NCBI GenBank assembly: GCA_016098155.1
Contig: JAAAJB010000704.1
Location: 1-16,430 of the forward strand
Length of the DNA: 16,430 nt
Direction: 5' to 3'
Source of the DNA: Actinomortierella ambigua
Lineage: Eukaryota > Mortierellomycota > Mortierellomycetes > Mortierellales > Mortierellaceae
Both the position numbers and the translations under genes were made by a program. Position 1 is the first letter of the stretch; the number at the start of each line of letters is the position of its first letter. The notes beneath the pieces were generated by a model, which made no database searches, was not told the origin of the DNA, and worked only from the letters and a program-made list of their open reading frames with translations. Positions 1 to 8,637 of the stretch are shown here, in pieces.

Positions 1-55
1 TTGAGACTGTTGACCGTCAGCCATAGGAGGTCGTCTGCCTTGCAACCTCGAGGCT
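1..55 (-). repeat. Truncated copy of retroelement-like coding repeat
   Basis: This 55-bp segment is an exact direct repeat of 854-908 and may continue left of the window. On the minus strand it reads in the same frame as the better-preserved copy (residues PRGCKADDLLWLTVNSLK). The codon just before PRGC is TAG here and CAG in the right-hand copy, so this copy is broken. The exact match over 55 bp followed by an abrupt loss of similarity points to a recent partial duplication or to two insertions of one element. Confidence 0.75.
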
Positions 56-119
56 ACTGAGCTTAGCCTTTTGTGAGTTCCGGAAAGGAACTCCACTCTC
101 TTTTCTCAGCAGCGCAAGG

Positions 120-201
120 GATTTATCTAATTGTCGGAATGGGTCGACAGTTTACGATTTAAAAGGAAAATCTTAGGAGTCGACAATTAAGTAGATAAAT
201 C
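120..201. repeat. Imperfect ~80-bp foldback
   Basis: The left arm GATTTATCTAATTGTCG (120-136) is the reverse complement of the right arm 181-201, apart from four extra bases in the right arm. The interior holds GGGTCGACAG at 141-150, and the right arm contains GTCGACAATTA, which belongs to the word family seen again at 1255-1510. It could be a miniature foldback element or an origin of short-word repeats. No target-site duplication is evident. Confidence 0.55.
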
Positions 202-217
202 GAATCTATTTGGCAGC

Positions 218-248
218 CTAGGTTGCCACCCATTGCATGGCAACCTAG
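218..248. repeat. Perfect 10-bp hairpin
   Basis: CTAGGTTGCC (218-227) and GGCAACCTAG (239-248) are perfect reverse complements around an 11-base loop. The hairpin sits in a pair of direct repeats that begin GAATCTATTTGGCA (202-230 and 275-302). Its function is unknown. Confidence 0.6.
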
Positions 249-275
249 AAAGATGGGTTGTCACGGAGCCCCTGG

Positions 276-692
276 AATCTATTTGGCAACCGGGTTGCCA
301 CCTAATTATGTTTCTATTTTTCTTTTGTTGGCGGTTGTACGCGTATCAAAAGCCGCAGCAGAGGGCCTTTGCTCCTTCTGTAGCCCGACCGTGCGCCTGC
401 CTTCTCTCCATCTTTTATGGGTCGTTTGAGCCCCTTTCATTCATGCGCTCGCATTTTGAGACTCTTGACTTTAAGCCAAAGGAAGTCACCGGCCTTACAA
501 CTTCGTGGTGGCTGACCGAGTTGGAGCCTGTGTACTTCGATACAGGTGGACTAGAAAAGCGGTTCTTTCTTCGCGTTTTCTGCGAGGAAGGAGGCTTTGC
601 AACGAACATTGAAAGAACACAGGGCTGCTACGGAGCAACATCCAGAGTTGCTCAACTGACAGCAAAAAATAAGGTGGGTTGTCAAATAGATT
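276..692. repeat. Segment bounded by inverted AATCTATTTGRCAACC motifs
   Basis: AATCTATTTGGCAACC at 276-291 is matched on the opposite strand by AATCTATTTGACAACC at 692-677, 15 of 16 positions identical. The 417-bp interval has the size of a miniature inverted-repeat element and contains the diverged coding repeat at 446-549. A further left-hand copy of the motif lies at 203-215. No target-site duplication is visible, so calling it a transposon is inference. Confidence 0.35.
446..549 (-). repeat. Diverged copy of retroelement-like coding repeat
   Basis: On the minus strand this stretch encodes 35 residues of which 22 match the copy at 844-948 (shared pattern VH.LQ.GQ.PR.CKA.D.LWL.V.SLK.RA). 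The DNA has diverged while the reading frame and the core residues are kept, so the repeat once coded for protein. A TAG lies directly upstream and a TGA a few codons downstream, so this copy is dead. The family is not certain; see 682-1134. Confidence 0.6.
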
Positions 693-1134
693 GTCCCGCT
701 TCCTCTGTAGTCACGACAATGTGTGGCGGACGGTGCCAGATCCTGCGCATCCACTGGTATGAGAGGTCTGAGGCTGCGGTCGAGTCTGCTTCTGTGGGTC
801 GTCTCCCTGAGTCTTTGAGTTTGGCTTCGGTGAGCGCCGTCCGTGCTCGCGTCTTGAGACTGTTGACCGTCAGCCATAGGAGGTCGTCTGCCTTGCAACC
901 TCGAGGCTGCTGGCCGGGCTGAAGCTTGTGCACAGCGGTGTAGGTGCGCCATATGCTGTAGAGCACCTCCGCGTGGATGTGGGTAGCGATCGCTGCGAGC
1001 TTGTCCGTCTGCGGCCAGCAGAAGATGTCTTCGTCCACCTTCCCACTGAACTCAGTGTTGGAAGCCTTATTACAGCTAAAGCATGGTATGGGCAACCGCG
1101 TCAATGGCAACGAAAAGGTTTGCGGGTTTGGCAA
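682..1134 (-). pseudogene. Remnant of a retroelement-like reading frame
   Basis: About 150 codons are open on the minus strand, without an ATG start. The region includes HAEVLYSIWRTYTAVHKL followed by the CKADDLLWLTVNSLK repeat core. An 'H..V..SIWR' motif followed by a basic, W- and L-containing tail resembles the C-terminal part of fungal LINE-type reverse transcriptase polyproteins, but no RT catalytic motif (YADD or similar) is present in the window, so this is a weak family guess. Two other partial copies (1-55 and 446-549) and the flanking short-word arrays support a mobile origin. It is not a functional gene: there is no start, no domain core, and it stops at 682. Confidence 0.4.
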
Positions 1135-1208
1135 CGAATAAGAGAATTAGGGGCAACGAGTAAATTTTAATGGGCAATGTTTAAGGCATAAAAAAAGGGG
1201 GGCAACGA
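1091..1208. repeat. GGCAACGA short-word array
   Basis: GGCAACGA occurs exactly at 1106, 1130, 1152 and 1201, with variants GGCAACCG at 1091 and GGCAATGT at 1173. The start-to-start spacings are 15, 24, 22, 21 and 28 bp. The sequence between the words is unrelated, so this is not an ordinary tandem repeat. It resembles an array of protein-binding sites such as those in subterminal regions of DNA transposons. Confidence 0.6.
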
Positions 1209-1254
1209 ATATCCTCGATGCGCGCTGTCCCATCCGGACTATCGAGGACGGCTC

Positions 1255-1510
1255 TAATTGTCGACCCCGTCCCGACATTTAGCAAACTGTCGACCCCCCG
1301 AATTTCCTTTTTTAGTCGAAAACTGTCGACCCCGACGTAAACGCGTGGTGATCTGAGAAGCGGAATATGCGATGTGCTGAAGATGCTGTGTCTTGCAGGA
1401 ACTTTGGATGCAAGACTGGCGTACGTTTGTGGAGCATCGAACAATGGTCATGTATATGAACGAAACCCTTTAAAGAGGCCCCAAAAAAACTTGCAGGGGG
1501 TCGACAATTA
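1255..1510. repeat. GTCGACCCC short-word array with inverted partner
   Basis: TAATTGTCGACCCC (1255-1268) is followed by two exact copies of AACTGTCGACCCC (1285-1297 and 1321-1333). GGGGTCGACAATTA at 1497-1510 is the exact reverse complement of the first. Related words occur at 141-150 and 179-189. The inverted partner delimits a ~256-bp interval next to the tRNA-Ile gene. Confidence 0.6.
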
Positions 1511-1583
1511 GTCAAATCCCGCGACGCGACGCGCTTCCCGCCACGCCACAAGAGGGACCAAAAAATGAAGATGCAAAAGAAAG

Positions 1584-1656
1584 TGCTCACTACAGGGATC
1601 GAACCTGTGACCTTGGCGTTATTAGCACCACGCTCTACCGACTAAGCTAAGCGAGC
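1584..1656 (-). tRNA. tRNA-Ile (anticodon AAU)
   Basis: The minus strand folds as a 73-nt cloverleaf with no intron. The acceptor GCTCGCT pairs with AGTGAGC (one G-T wobble), with discriminator A. The D stem is GCTT/GAGC. The anticodon stem TGGTG/CGCCA encloses loop CTAATAA, giving anticodon AAT (read as IAU). The T stem ACAGG/CCTGT encloses TTCGATC. A TTTT Pol III terminator lies 5 nt past the 3' end (AAAA at 1575-1578 on the plus strand). CCA is not encoded, as expected for a eukaryotic nuclear tRNA. Confidence 0.95.
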
Positions 1657-2644
1657 CACTTGAAAATTCGAAATCTGATAACATCACGAAACATTACGCA
1701 GTATTGGCGATGAAAGTACTAATCGTAATTATTGCGTATAAAGAGCCTCAGGCTACCGCGGTCGCTTTCATGCCCCTAATGAGCCCTATCCAGGCACACA
1801 GGACCCTACGCGAAACCTCCCAGCCACCTCGCTCAATGCTTGGTCATAGACACCTCACGGTGATGGAGCGTGTTGGCAGGATCGGTTTCCTTTAGTTGAC
1901 AAGGGTGCCTACGACATGCACCTAGGGCCACGTCTCTGTCACGAGTCTACACAGAGCCGGAGGTCCGCAAGGCAGTCGGCGGTTGCGGCGGCTAGTGCAT
2001 GATTCTCATGCGCTTGACTTAAGCAATGGTTTCTTCAGCGGGTTTTATACCCAAGAGTGTTCTATACCCAAGAGTTGATGTGCGGCGGCCTGTATTTTCA
2101 TTCCCCACACACCACTCGAAGTGTTGAGGTCGTGTAGATATGTTCCTTCGTCAATTTTTGTCTTGAGACCAATTTGCTTGCGCGACGACATGATCGAGCG
2201 TCTAGGTTCTTGTTGGTGAGTGTACTTGTATACACCTTGTTTATGATGTTTACTTGGTCTGTGGTCAAGCTCTAATTTCTCAAGGAGTGGCCGGCGATCG
2301 GTGGATCTTGTTCTTGCTGGTGGTTCAGAGACAACTTGCTGCGAACGACGGATTTCTAGTTTCTAATCCTCCTATGTCTACTCCCAACTCTCTGGCGGCT
2401 ATAGTCCGAGCCTGTTTTCTTGTTCGAAAAAAGAGGTGATCTGACCTTTGGAGACGTATGGCCAATTTCCTGATCCAGATCCTGGGTTAACATTCCCTCT
2501 CCCGGAGCTATCACCAACGGGGCTTGAAGAGGTGAAGCCGTTTGCTGTCGCGTGGCACGACGAGATGGAGATAGTGACTGTTGCTCAAGTCAAAACCACT
2601 CGACATTGGTTTTCTGGACGCTTGTTCATTTCCTCTCTTCAAGC
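1657..2644. other. Intergenic, no supported gene
   Basis: No gene is supported here. A short open stretch at 2445-2678 on the plus strand and a competing open frame on the minus strand (about 2360-2590) both look mildly protein-like. Neither has an ATG-led start and they contradict each other, so I leave them out. A 13-bp direct repeat TATACCCAAGAGT occurs at 2046-2058 and 2063-2075. The 3' end of the interval is CT-rich and probably carries the promoter and leader of the small gene at 2645. Confidence 0.5.
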
Positions 2645-2919
2645 ATGGCCTCACTCTGGCAGCAGTACAGAGCATTGAGTCCCCGCACTCGCATTTACAT
2701 TGGACTCGGTAAAGAGGATCTCTCTAGGGTGCACTGCATGCAGGATGCATGAGAGTAATGACCCTAATTTTTTCTTCTTGTTTTTGGATAGGCGGTATGG
2801 CGTTTGCGTTAGCAGGCCTTTATATTAGTGACACCATGGAGGATAAACTCGATCCAACAAAGCGACAGGCGAACCAGGCAACAACGGCCACTTCGCCCGA
2901 TGGCTCGCGAGCAGTGTAG
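2645..2919 (+). CDS. Small single-span membrane protein (63 aa, two exons)
   Basis: Exon 1 is 2645-2708 and exon 2 is 2792-2919. The 83-bp intron 2709-2791 starts GTAAAG, has CTAAT at 2764-2768 followed by a T-rich tract, and ends ATAG. Joined, the exons give 63 residues plus a stop with no frame break. The N-terminus reads MASLWQQYRALSPRTR. A hydrophobic stretch follows at about residues 17-34 (IYIGLGG..FALAGLYIS), then SDTMEDKLD and a polar Ala/Thr-rich tail. An AATAAA lies 41 bp after the stop. The pattern (short basic N-terminus with W and Y, one Gly/Ala-rich span, acidic D/E tail) recalls small single-pass fungal membrane proteins, possibly mitochondrial, but I do not recognise a named family. 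It lies upstream of copy 1 of the aminopeptidase on the same strand, 251 bp away, with no evident functional link. Confidence 0.75.
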
Positions 2920-2959
2920 ACGATGACACACAATGCAATACTCCACTCAATTCTATGGC

Positions 2960-2965
2960 AATAAA
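2960..2965 (+). promoter_or_regulatory. Poly(A) signal of the small gene
   Basis: A canonical AATAAA lies 41 bp downstream of the TAG at 2917-2919. The next gene starts at 3171, so the signal belongs to the 63-aa gene and supports it being real. Confidence 0.6.
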
Positions 2966-3051
2966 AATCAGCCAAAAGAACGACTCTCTTTTTCTCTGTG
3001 TGTTGTGTTGTCTCTTACGGCGTAACCTTGAGTCAACTTGGAGAACTGAAA

Positions 3052-3170
3052 CAAATAAAAGGATCTTGATTACTTCTTTCACCTTCCTTTTCTCTCTCCC
3101 TTCCCTCTCGATTTTCCCTCACCTCCTTGCCCTTTGACCCTCCTCTTTTTCTCCTCCACACGCACCCAAG
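3052..3170 (+). promoter_or_regulatory. Core promoter and CT-rich leader of aminopeptidase copy 1
   Basis: A TATA-like AAATAAAAGG (about 3053-3062) is followed by an almost pure pyrimidine leader (about 3071-3160) ending in CACCCAAG before the ATG, a favourable start context with A at -3. Pyrimidine-rich tracts between TATA and ATG are common in fungal housekeeping promoters. The exact transcription start cannot be seen. Confidence 0.4.
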
Positions 3171-6100
3171 ATGGCCCCCGAGCGTGTTGCTCTCCCAAAG
3201 ACAGTCAAGCCTGTCCATTACAAGGTCGAGCTCAGCCCAGACCTGGAAAAGTTCACCTTCCGTGGCTATGTCGCCATCGAGTATGTTCCTGTGGCTACCA
3301 GGTTTAATATCCCATTGTTTGATCAATCCACTCTCGCGCTAACTGAGCTTTCGAACGTCTTCTGCTCTGTGTCGTTCCCGTGAGATAGTATTCATGTCAA
3401 TGAGCCTACCTCTACCATCCAATTGAACACCAAGGAGTTGACCCTCGACAACACATGGGTTGAGATTGCCGCCAACGAGTACGTGGGAAAAAAACACGAA
3501 AAACACAAACTCACACGCTTCGAAAACAAAAATCAGAGAGAGAGAGAGAGGGTGGTGATCATACAGGAATCTCACAGTACAATCAATATCCCTCCTCTTT
3601 GTCTGTATCTCTTCTCCCTTTCTCTCTCTTTTCAGTGGTCGACTTGAGCCTGAATCAACTGGCTACGACGAGGCTCACGAGATCACAACGCTCAAGTTTG
3701 CATCAGAGGTTCCTAAAGGTGATGCCAAGTTGCACATGACCTTTGATGGAACGTTGAACGACAAGATGAAGGGTTTCTATCGTTCCAAGTACAAGGATGC
3801 TGAGGGCAAGGAGAAGTACCTAGGTACTACCCAGTTCGAGGCAACGGATGCGCGTATGGCTTTCCCATGCTGGGATGAACCTGCCCTCAAGGCCACCTTT
3901 GCCATCTCGCTTGACATTCCTTCGGAGCTGACTGCCTTGTCCAACATGCCTGTCAAGGAACTGACTGCTGTCGAGCCTGAGCGCATCACGTATCACTTTG
4001 AGACTACGCCTGTCATGAGCACCTATGTAAGTCTTTTTTTTTTTTTTTTTTTTTTTTGTGTGGGAGAGTTAACAGAAAAGGATGTGCCTGAGAGTAGGGG
4101 ACTGGAGTAGGAGATGGGTCTCTTTGGCTCCTTTATTTTTATTTTTTTGACATTAGCACAATTTTGGGCTGGCGTGGGAATGGATTGTGCTCTTCCTGTC
4201 TTACGTGTATATCTGGCGGGTTTCTCTGCTCCCCCTTCCCTTTCCCCGCAGTACCGACAGGAAAAAAAAATCGTGGGACTCGATACTTCAAACGCTGATC
4301 CGTCTTCTAAGGAAGAACACTGCCCTCCCCCCCTATTCCCCATGGAAACTCCCCGCTCTTCTTCTTAGTTGCTCTGTGGTCGGTCTTGATCGCAACTTTA
4401 TCTCCCAATTTGCAGGAAGCATTGCTGGTTGATGCTTGAAGCGAATATGATCCACAGGATCGCGATGCTCTGCATGATGATGACTTCTTCGAGTAATGTC
4501 CTGAGGCTAAAGAGGGAGTCTTTCCTGGAGGCAGTGCGATTCACAGAACATGGGCTGGTGCTCAGAGGAAAAAAATCTCAGTCTTCTTTGGCAATGGCAT
4601 CGCTTGGGCCTCGAGTCGCATAAAGGGGGAGGAGAAGGGAGAAGGATTAGCGCATTTGGGTCGACCGTGTGCGGTCGCAAGTCGTCTCCCCCTACTATTG
4701 GTGTGCTATCATCCGGCTATTTCCCTGTTACCCCCTCGTGTTCATGCACGATGGACACGGTCGTTCAATTTCCATGGCAATAATAACTCGCTTTGTATTT
4801 TAACTCGCTTTGTTTTCTTCTTTTCTGATAGCTGGTTGCTTTTGCTGTAGGCGAGTTTGAGTATGTCGAGGCCACTACCACCGAGCTCGAAAAGCCTGTT
4901 GTTTGCCGCGTCTACACCACACCTGGCCAGAAGGAGCAGGGCCGCTTCGCTCTTGAGATTACTCCCAAGATCCTCGAGTACTTCACCAAGATTTTTGGAA
5001 CAGAGTATCCCCTCCCTAAGCTGGATCAGATTGCCATTCCTGACTTTGATGCTGGGGCTATGGAGAACTGGGGTTTGATCACCTACCGCACGGTGGCTCT
5101 GCTTTTCGACGAGAAGACCTCGGACAAGCGCTTCAAGGAGTCCGTCGCGTCTACTGTTGCCCATGAGATTGCTCACCAATGGTTCGGCAACCTGGTCACC
5201 ATGGAGTGGTGGGATCACCTCTGGCTCAACGAGGGCTTTGCCACCTGGGTCGGCACACTGGCCGTCGACCACCTCTTCCCCGAGTGGCACACTTGGTCCA
5301 ATTTTGTTGTTGACGACCTTCAGTACGGTCTTGGCTTAGATTGTCTCCGCAGTTCTCACCCCATCGAGGTCCCTGTCGCCGATCCTCACGAGATTCCTCA
5401 GATCTTCGACTCTATCTCATATTCCAAAGGAGGTTCGGTCATTCGCATGTTGAGCAACTGGTTGACCCTTGATGTCTTCCTGGCTGGAATCCGCCGCTAC
5501 CTCAAGAAGCACGCATACAAGAACGCCTCGACCGATGATCTTTGGGATGCTCTTTCGGAGGAGTCGGGCATTGATGTCCGTGAGTTTATGAACACATGGA
5601 CTCGAGTCATTGGCTTCCCCATTATGGATGTTCAGGAAGAGAACGGCGTCATCACTGTTGAGCAGCACCGCTTCTTGTCCACCAACGATGTCAAGCCCGA
5701 GGAAGACGAGACCATCTGGTGGGTCCCTCTTGGTGCCTACCCCAAGCCCGCCTCCATCCAGGACTCAAACCAGACTCTCAAGACTCGCAAGATCTCCTTT
5801 GAGATTCCAGAGGCCAAGGAAAATTCGTTCTACATGCTCAACAAGGACTATACCGGCGTGTTCCGCACCAAATACTCGCCCGAGAATTTGCGCCGCCTAG
5901 GTGAGGCCATCGCTAGCGGCCACCCAGCCTTTGGCCTGAACGAGCGCGCTGGTTTGTTGGCTGATCAGGCCGCCTTGGCTGTCTCTGGCCATGGCAGCGT
6001 GAAGGACTTTTTGGACCTTGTCCAATATTACAAGAATGAGAGGTCTTATATGTACGTACTGCCACACAAATACTCTACGCGATTCTGTGATGGATGTTGA

Positions 6101-7012
6101 GACATGATGTGCTCAGGGGAAAAGAGATATACTGACACTTGTTTTATTTTGGTATGTGTGTGTGTGTTTTCATTTTTTTTTAAAATTAATAGTGTCTGGA
6201 AGCTGCTTCTTTCCAAGATCGATACCATTGTCAACATGTTCAGTGCTAATGAGGCTACTCACCAAGGCCTTCTCGAGTTCCAGCGCAAGCTGGTTGGACC
6301 ATTGGCGGATGAGCTGGGCTGGGAATTCCCCGAGGGCGAGGATTATCTGGTCAGCCGGCTGCGTGCCTCGATTGTCGGTGCGGCTGGTCGTGCAGGTTAC
6401 GAGAACACGGTCAAGGAGGCCAAGCGTCGCTTCAAGCTCTTTATGGAGGCAATCAAGGCTGGCGACAAGGATGCGGACAAGCACATCCACCCTTCGCTTC
6501 GCCAGGCGGCGTTTACTGTTGCGTTGCAGCAGGGTGGCAAGGAGGCGTTTGACGATGTTATTTTGTACTATGACAAGTCGGAGAAGGCAGAGCAGCAGGT
6601 GGTGACTTTGCAGGCACTCGGTGCTGGTATTGTTGACAAGGAGGTGATGAAGGACTTTTACACGTTCCTGTGGTCGGACAAGGTGCGCTCACAGGACATG
6701 ATCTACGGAGTTCTTCAGCAGGGCGCCAACTACTATGCACGCGAGATGGTGTGGGAATGGACCAAGTGCTGCTGGGAACTCCTTGTGGAGCGGTACAAGG
6801 GCGGGATGGGCATGCTCGGCTACTTTATCAAGGCGCCACTGCGCTACCGTTCTGGGCAAAAGATCATGGAGGAGGTGGAGAAGTTCTTTGAGACGCGAGA
6901 CACCAAGGACTTTAAGCGCGATCTGGACCAGGCCAAGGAGAGCATGGCGATCAACACGGCGTGGTTGGAGCGGGACCTTGCAGCAGTGGAGGCATGGCTG
7001 GGCAAGAATTAG
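3171..7012 (+). CDS. M1 zinc aminopeptidase, puromycin-sensitive / Aap1-Ape2 type (copy 1)
   Basis: The exons are 3171-3280, 3389-3478, 3636-4026, 4832-6051 and 6193-7012. They sum to 2631 nt (876 aa), and every junction is GT-AG and keeps frame. The protein removes N-terminal residues from peptides, with one catalytic zinc. An M1 N-terminal beta domain (with QFEATDAR from residue 133 and PCWDEP) is followed by the catalytic domain: GAMEN at 272-276, HEIAH at 308-312, third zinc ligand Glu331 (HEXXH-X18-E) and the transition-state Tyr394 in ISYSKGG. An ERAP1_C-like helical domain fills roughly the last 350 residues. The length is close to that of yeast Aap1/Ape2. The N-terminus MAPERVALPKTVKPVHYKVE has no signal peptide, so a cytosolic location is inferred. 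All key residues are intact. The paralogue follows 774 bp downstream on the same strand. The odd feature is the 805-bp third intron. Confidence 0.95.
4027..4831 (+). other. 805-bp intron 3 of copy 1, absent from copy 2
   Basis: The intron starts GTAAGT and ends TGATAG, between codons (phase 0), joining ...VMSTY to LVAFAVGEF. Copy 2 has these two coding segments fused without an intron. The other introns of copy 1 are 108, 157 and 141 bp, so this one is exceptionally long. It carries a run of 24 T at 4034-4057 directly after the donor. I see no coding segment with domain content inside it. Confidence 0.85.
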
Positions 7013-7098
7013 GATTGGAATCGATGGAGCAAGTTGATCTCCAATAGCAACAGCGGTAATATAACAAGAAGATACCAAAAGATCCAATGCTGAAGCAA

Positions 7099-7104
7099 AA
7101 TAAA
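7099..7104 (+). promoter_or_regulatory. Poly(A) signal of aminopeptidase copy 1
   Basis: AATAAA lies 87 bp after the TAG of copy 1, within an A-rich stretch (GCAAAATAAATAAG), at a normal distance for a fungal 3' end. Confidence 0.55.
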
Positions 7105-7291
7105 TAAGACACCGACAGCAGCATGAGCTCACAGGTACATGATTGTGTGTTTCCATGGCGGGAGAGAGTGATGGGAAGGGTGAGGAGCAGCCAATTAGAG
7201 ACGAGCAGAAGCGTGTGAAAGAAAAGTCCCCCAAATAAGGCGAGCATCGGAGAGAGAAAGAGAAGAGAGAGGGAGGGGCAGAGGGAGGGGA

Positions 7292-7323
<32 letters not shown>

Positions 7324-7620
7324 AGAGGCAGGGATGGCAGAGTGCGTGTAGTGAGTGAGGGATAGAGAGAGAGAGAGAGAGATGTGCATTCACCCTGATC
7401 CATCTCGACATACGCAACAGCTGTGGATTGGATGGATCATCACGGATATCCTCCCTCAAGAGGTATAGAGTGAGAACGAGTGAGTGAGATGTTGTGTGTG
7501 TGTTGTGTATATGTTGTGCAGAGGAACAAACCTTGTCTCTCTCTCTCTCTCTGAACACTGTTGTGTGGCTGCCCAGAAGAATACATTGTTGTTTCTCTCT
7601 CTCTCTCTCTCCCCTCTCTC
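7292..7620. repeat. Mirrored GA and TC microsatellites between the paralogues
   Basis: Two AG runs (7292-7316 and 7364-7382) are followed by two TC runs (7536-7552 and 7594-7611, extending to 7620). The surrounding 7240-7340 is purine-rich and 7590-7660 is pyrimidine-rich. The two sets are reverse complements, so a transcript or single strand could fold into a long hairpin, and each tract could also form triplex or GAGA-factor-type sites. The rest of the intergenic stretch 7013-7786 has no gene I can support. Confidence 0.8.
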
Positions 7621-7766
7621 TACTTTTTTGACTTTTTTGCTCTCCTCCCAACAACACAATACCCGCTGCAATACTCTGTCCTGGGTCTCTCTCGCCATCC
7701 ATTATCCGCTCCCCTATCGATTTTGGTTACTCATTTCCTCGCTGTTCTTTAGGCTTCGCCCTCTCA

Positions 7767-7773
7767 TATAAAA
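7767..7773 (+). promoter_or_regulatory. TATA box candidate of aminopeptidase copy 2
   Basis: TATAAAA begins 20 bp before the first ATG (7787). A start of transcription ~30 bp downstream would fall at or just inside the first codons, which bears on whether Met1 or Met83 is the main start. Confidence 0.45.
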
Positions 7774-7786
7774 CGGGAACTGAAAA

Positions 7787-8601
7787 ATGAGATCCGTCGC
7801 CTCCATCCTCCTCTACCTCTTCTTCTTCTTCCTCTTTCCCCTCCTCGCTCCCCTTTCATCCCTCTGCGCATACGCTGCTGACGACCGCGACAATCCTTCT
7901 CCCTCCAACCCCGACAGCGACGACTCCCTCGACTCTTCGCCCTTCCTTGCCTCTCTCCTGCAGCCAGACTTTGCTTTTGCGGCTCTATCCCAGCAACACC
8001 CGCTCCAACTTCCCACCCCCACCCCTCCCGTAATGTGCAACAAGACCGCCCCAGCCCACCCCAACCGTGTGGTGCTGCCCACCAATGTCACACCCTCACA
8101 CTACACCATCGAGCTTGCTCCTGATCTCAAAGAGTTTACCTTCGCCGGCTCTGTGTCCATCGAGTACGTCTTTCTTGTTCTTGTCTGCGCTGATCGCACC
8201 ATGTCACGGATCGTGGGAATGTGGTGTTTGTGAACTGTGTGTGTGTCCTTTTGTTCCCTGTCCCCCCTCCTCGCCCCCCCTTTTTTTTCTTTTTGGTCGT
8301 CGAGATCGCTACTAACGTGTGGTACATCCCATTTCTTGCTAAATGATACATAGTGTCACCGTCAACGAGCCAACAAAAACTCTCCAAGTGAACACCAAGG
8401 AACTCACCATCAAGTCCGCATCCATTGAGTACAACGGCGTGAGGTAAAGGCGCATTGAAGAGAATCACCACAGGACCAACTGGCTCAACTCTGATTTAGA
8501 CAGGAACGAGGCCTCGACCGAGAACTCCGATCCTAATATTTCATTGAGATGCAAAGGGATATTCTATCCCCTGTTTGCATATTGTGCGACAGGGGAGAAA
8601 T

Positions 8602-8637
<36 letters not shown>

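Noticed and set aside
2445..2678. Open stretch of 77 codons on the plus strand before the small gene
   Set aside because: No ATG start, overlaps the first exon of the spliced 63-aa gene in another frame, and an equally long frame is open on the other strand.
4425..4508. Possible intronic box C/D snoRNA (ATGATGA near 4474-4483, CTGA near 4501)
   Set aside because: The C and D boxes are only ~25 nt apart, the alternative upstream C box is poor, and no terminal stem forms.
6689..7702. 337-codon minus-strand open frame
   Set aside because: It is antisense to exon 5 of the aminopeptidase and then translates GA/TC microsatellites into Ser/Leu repeats; no domain is present.
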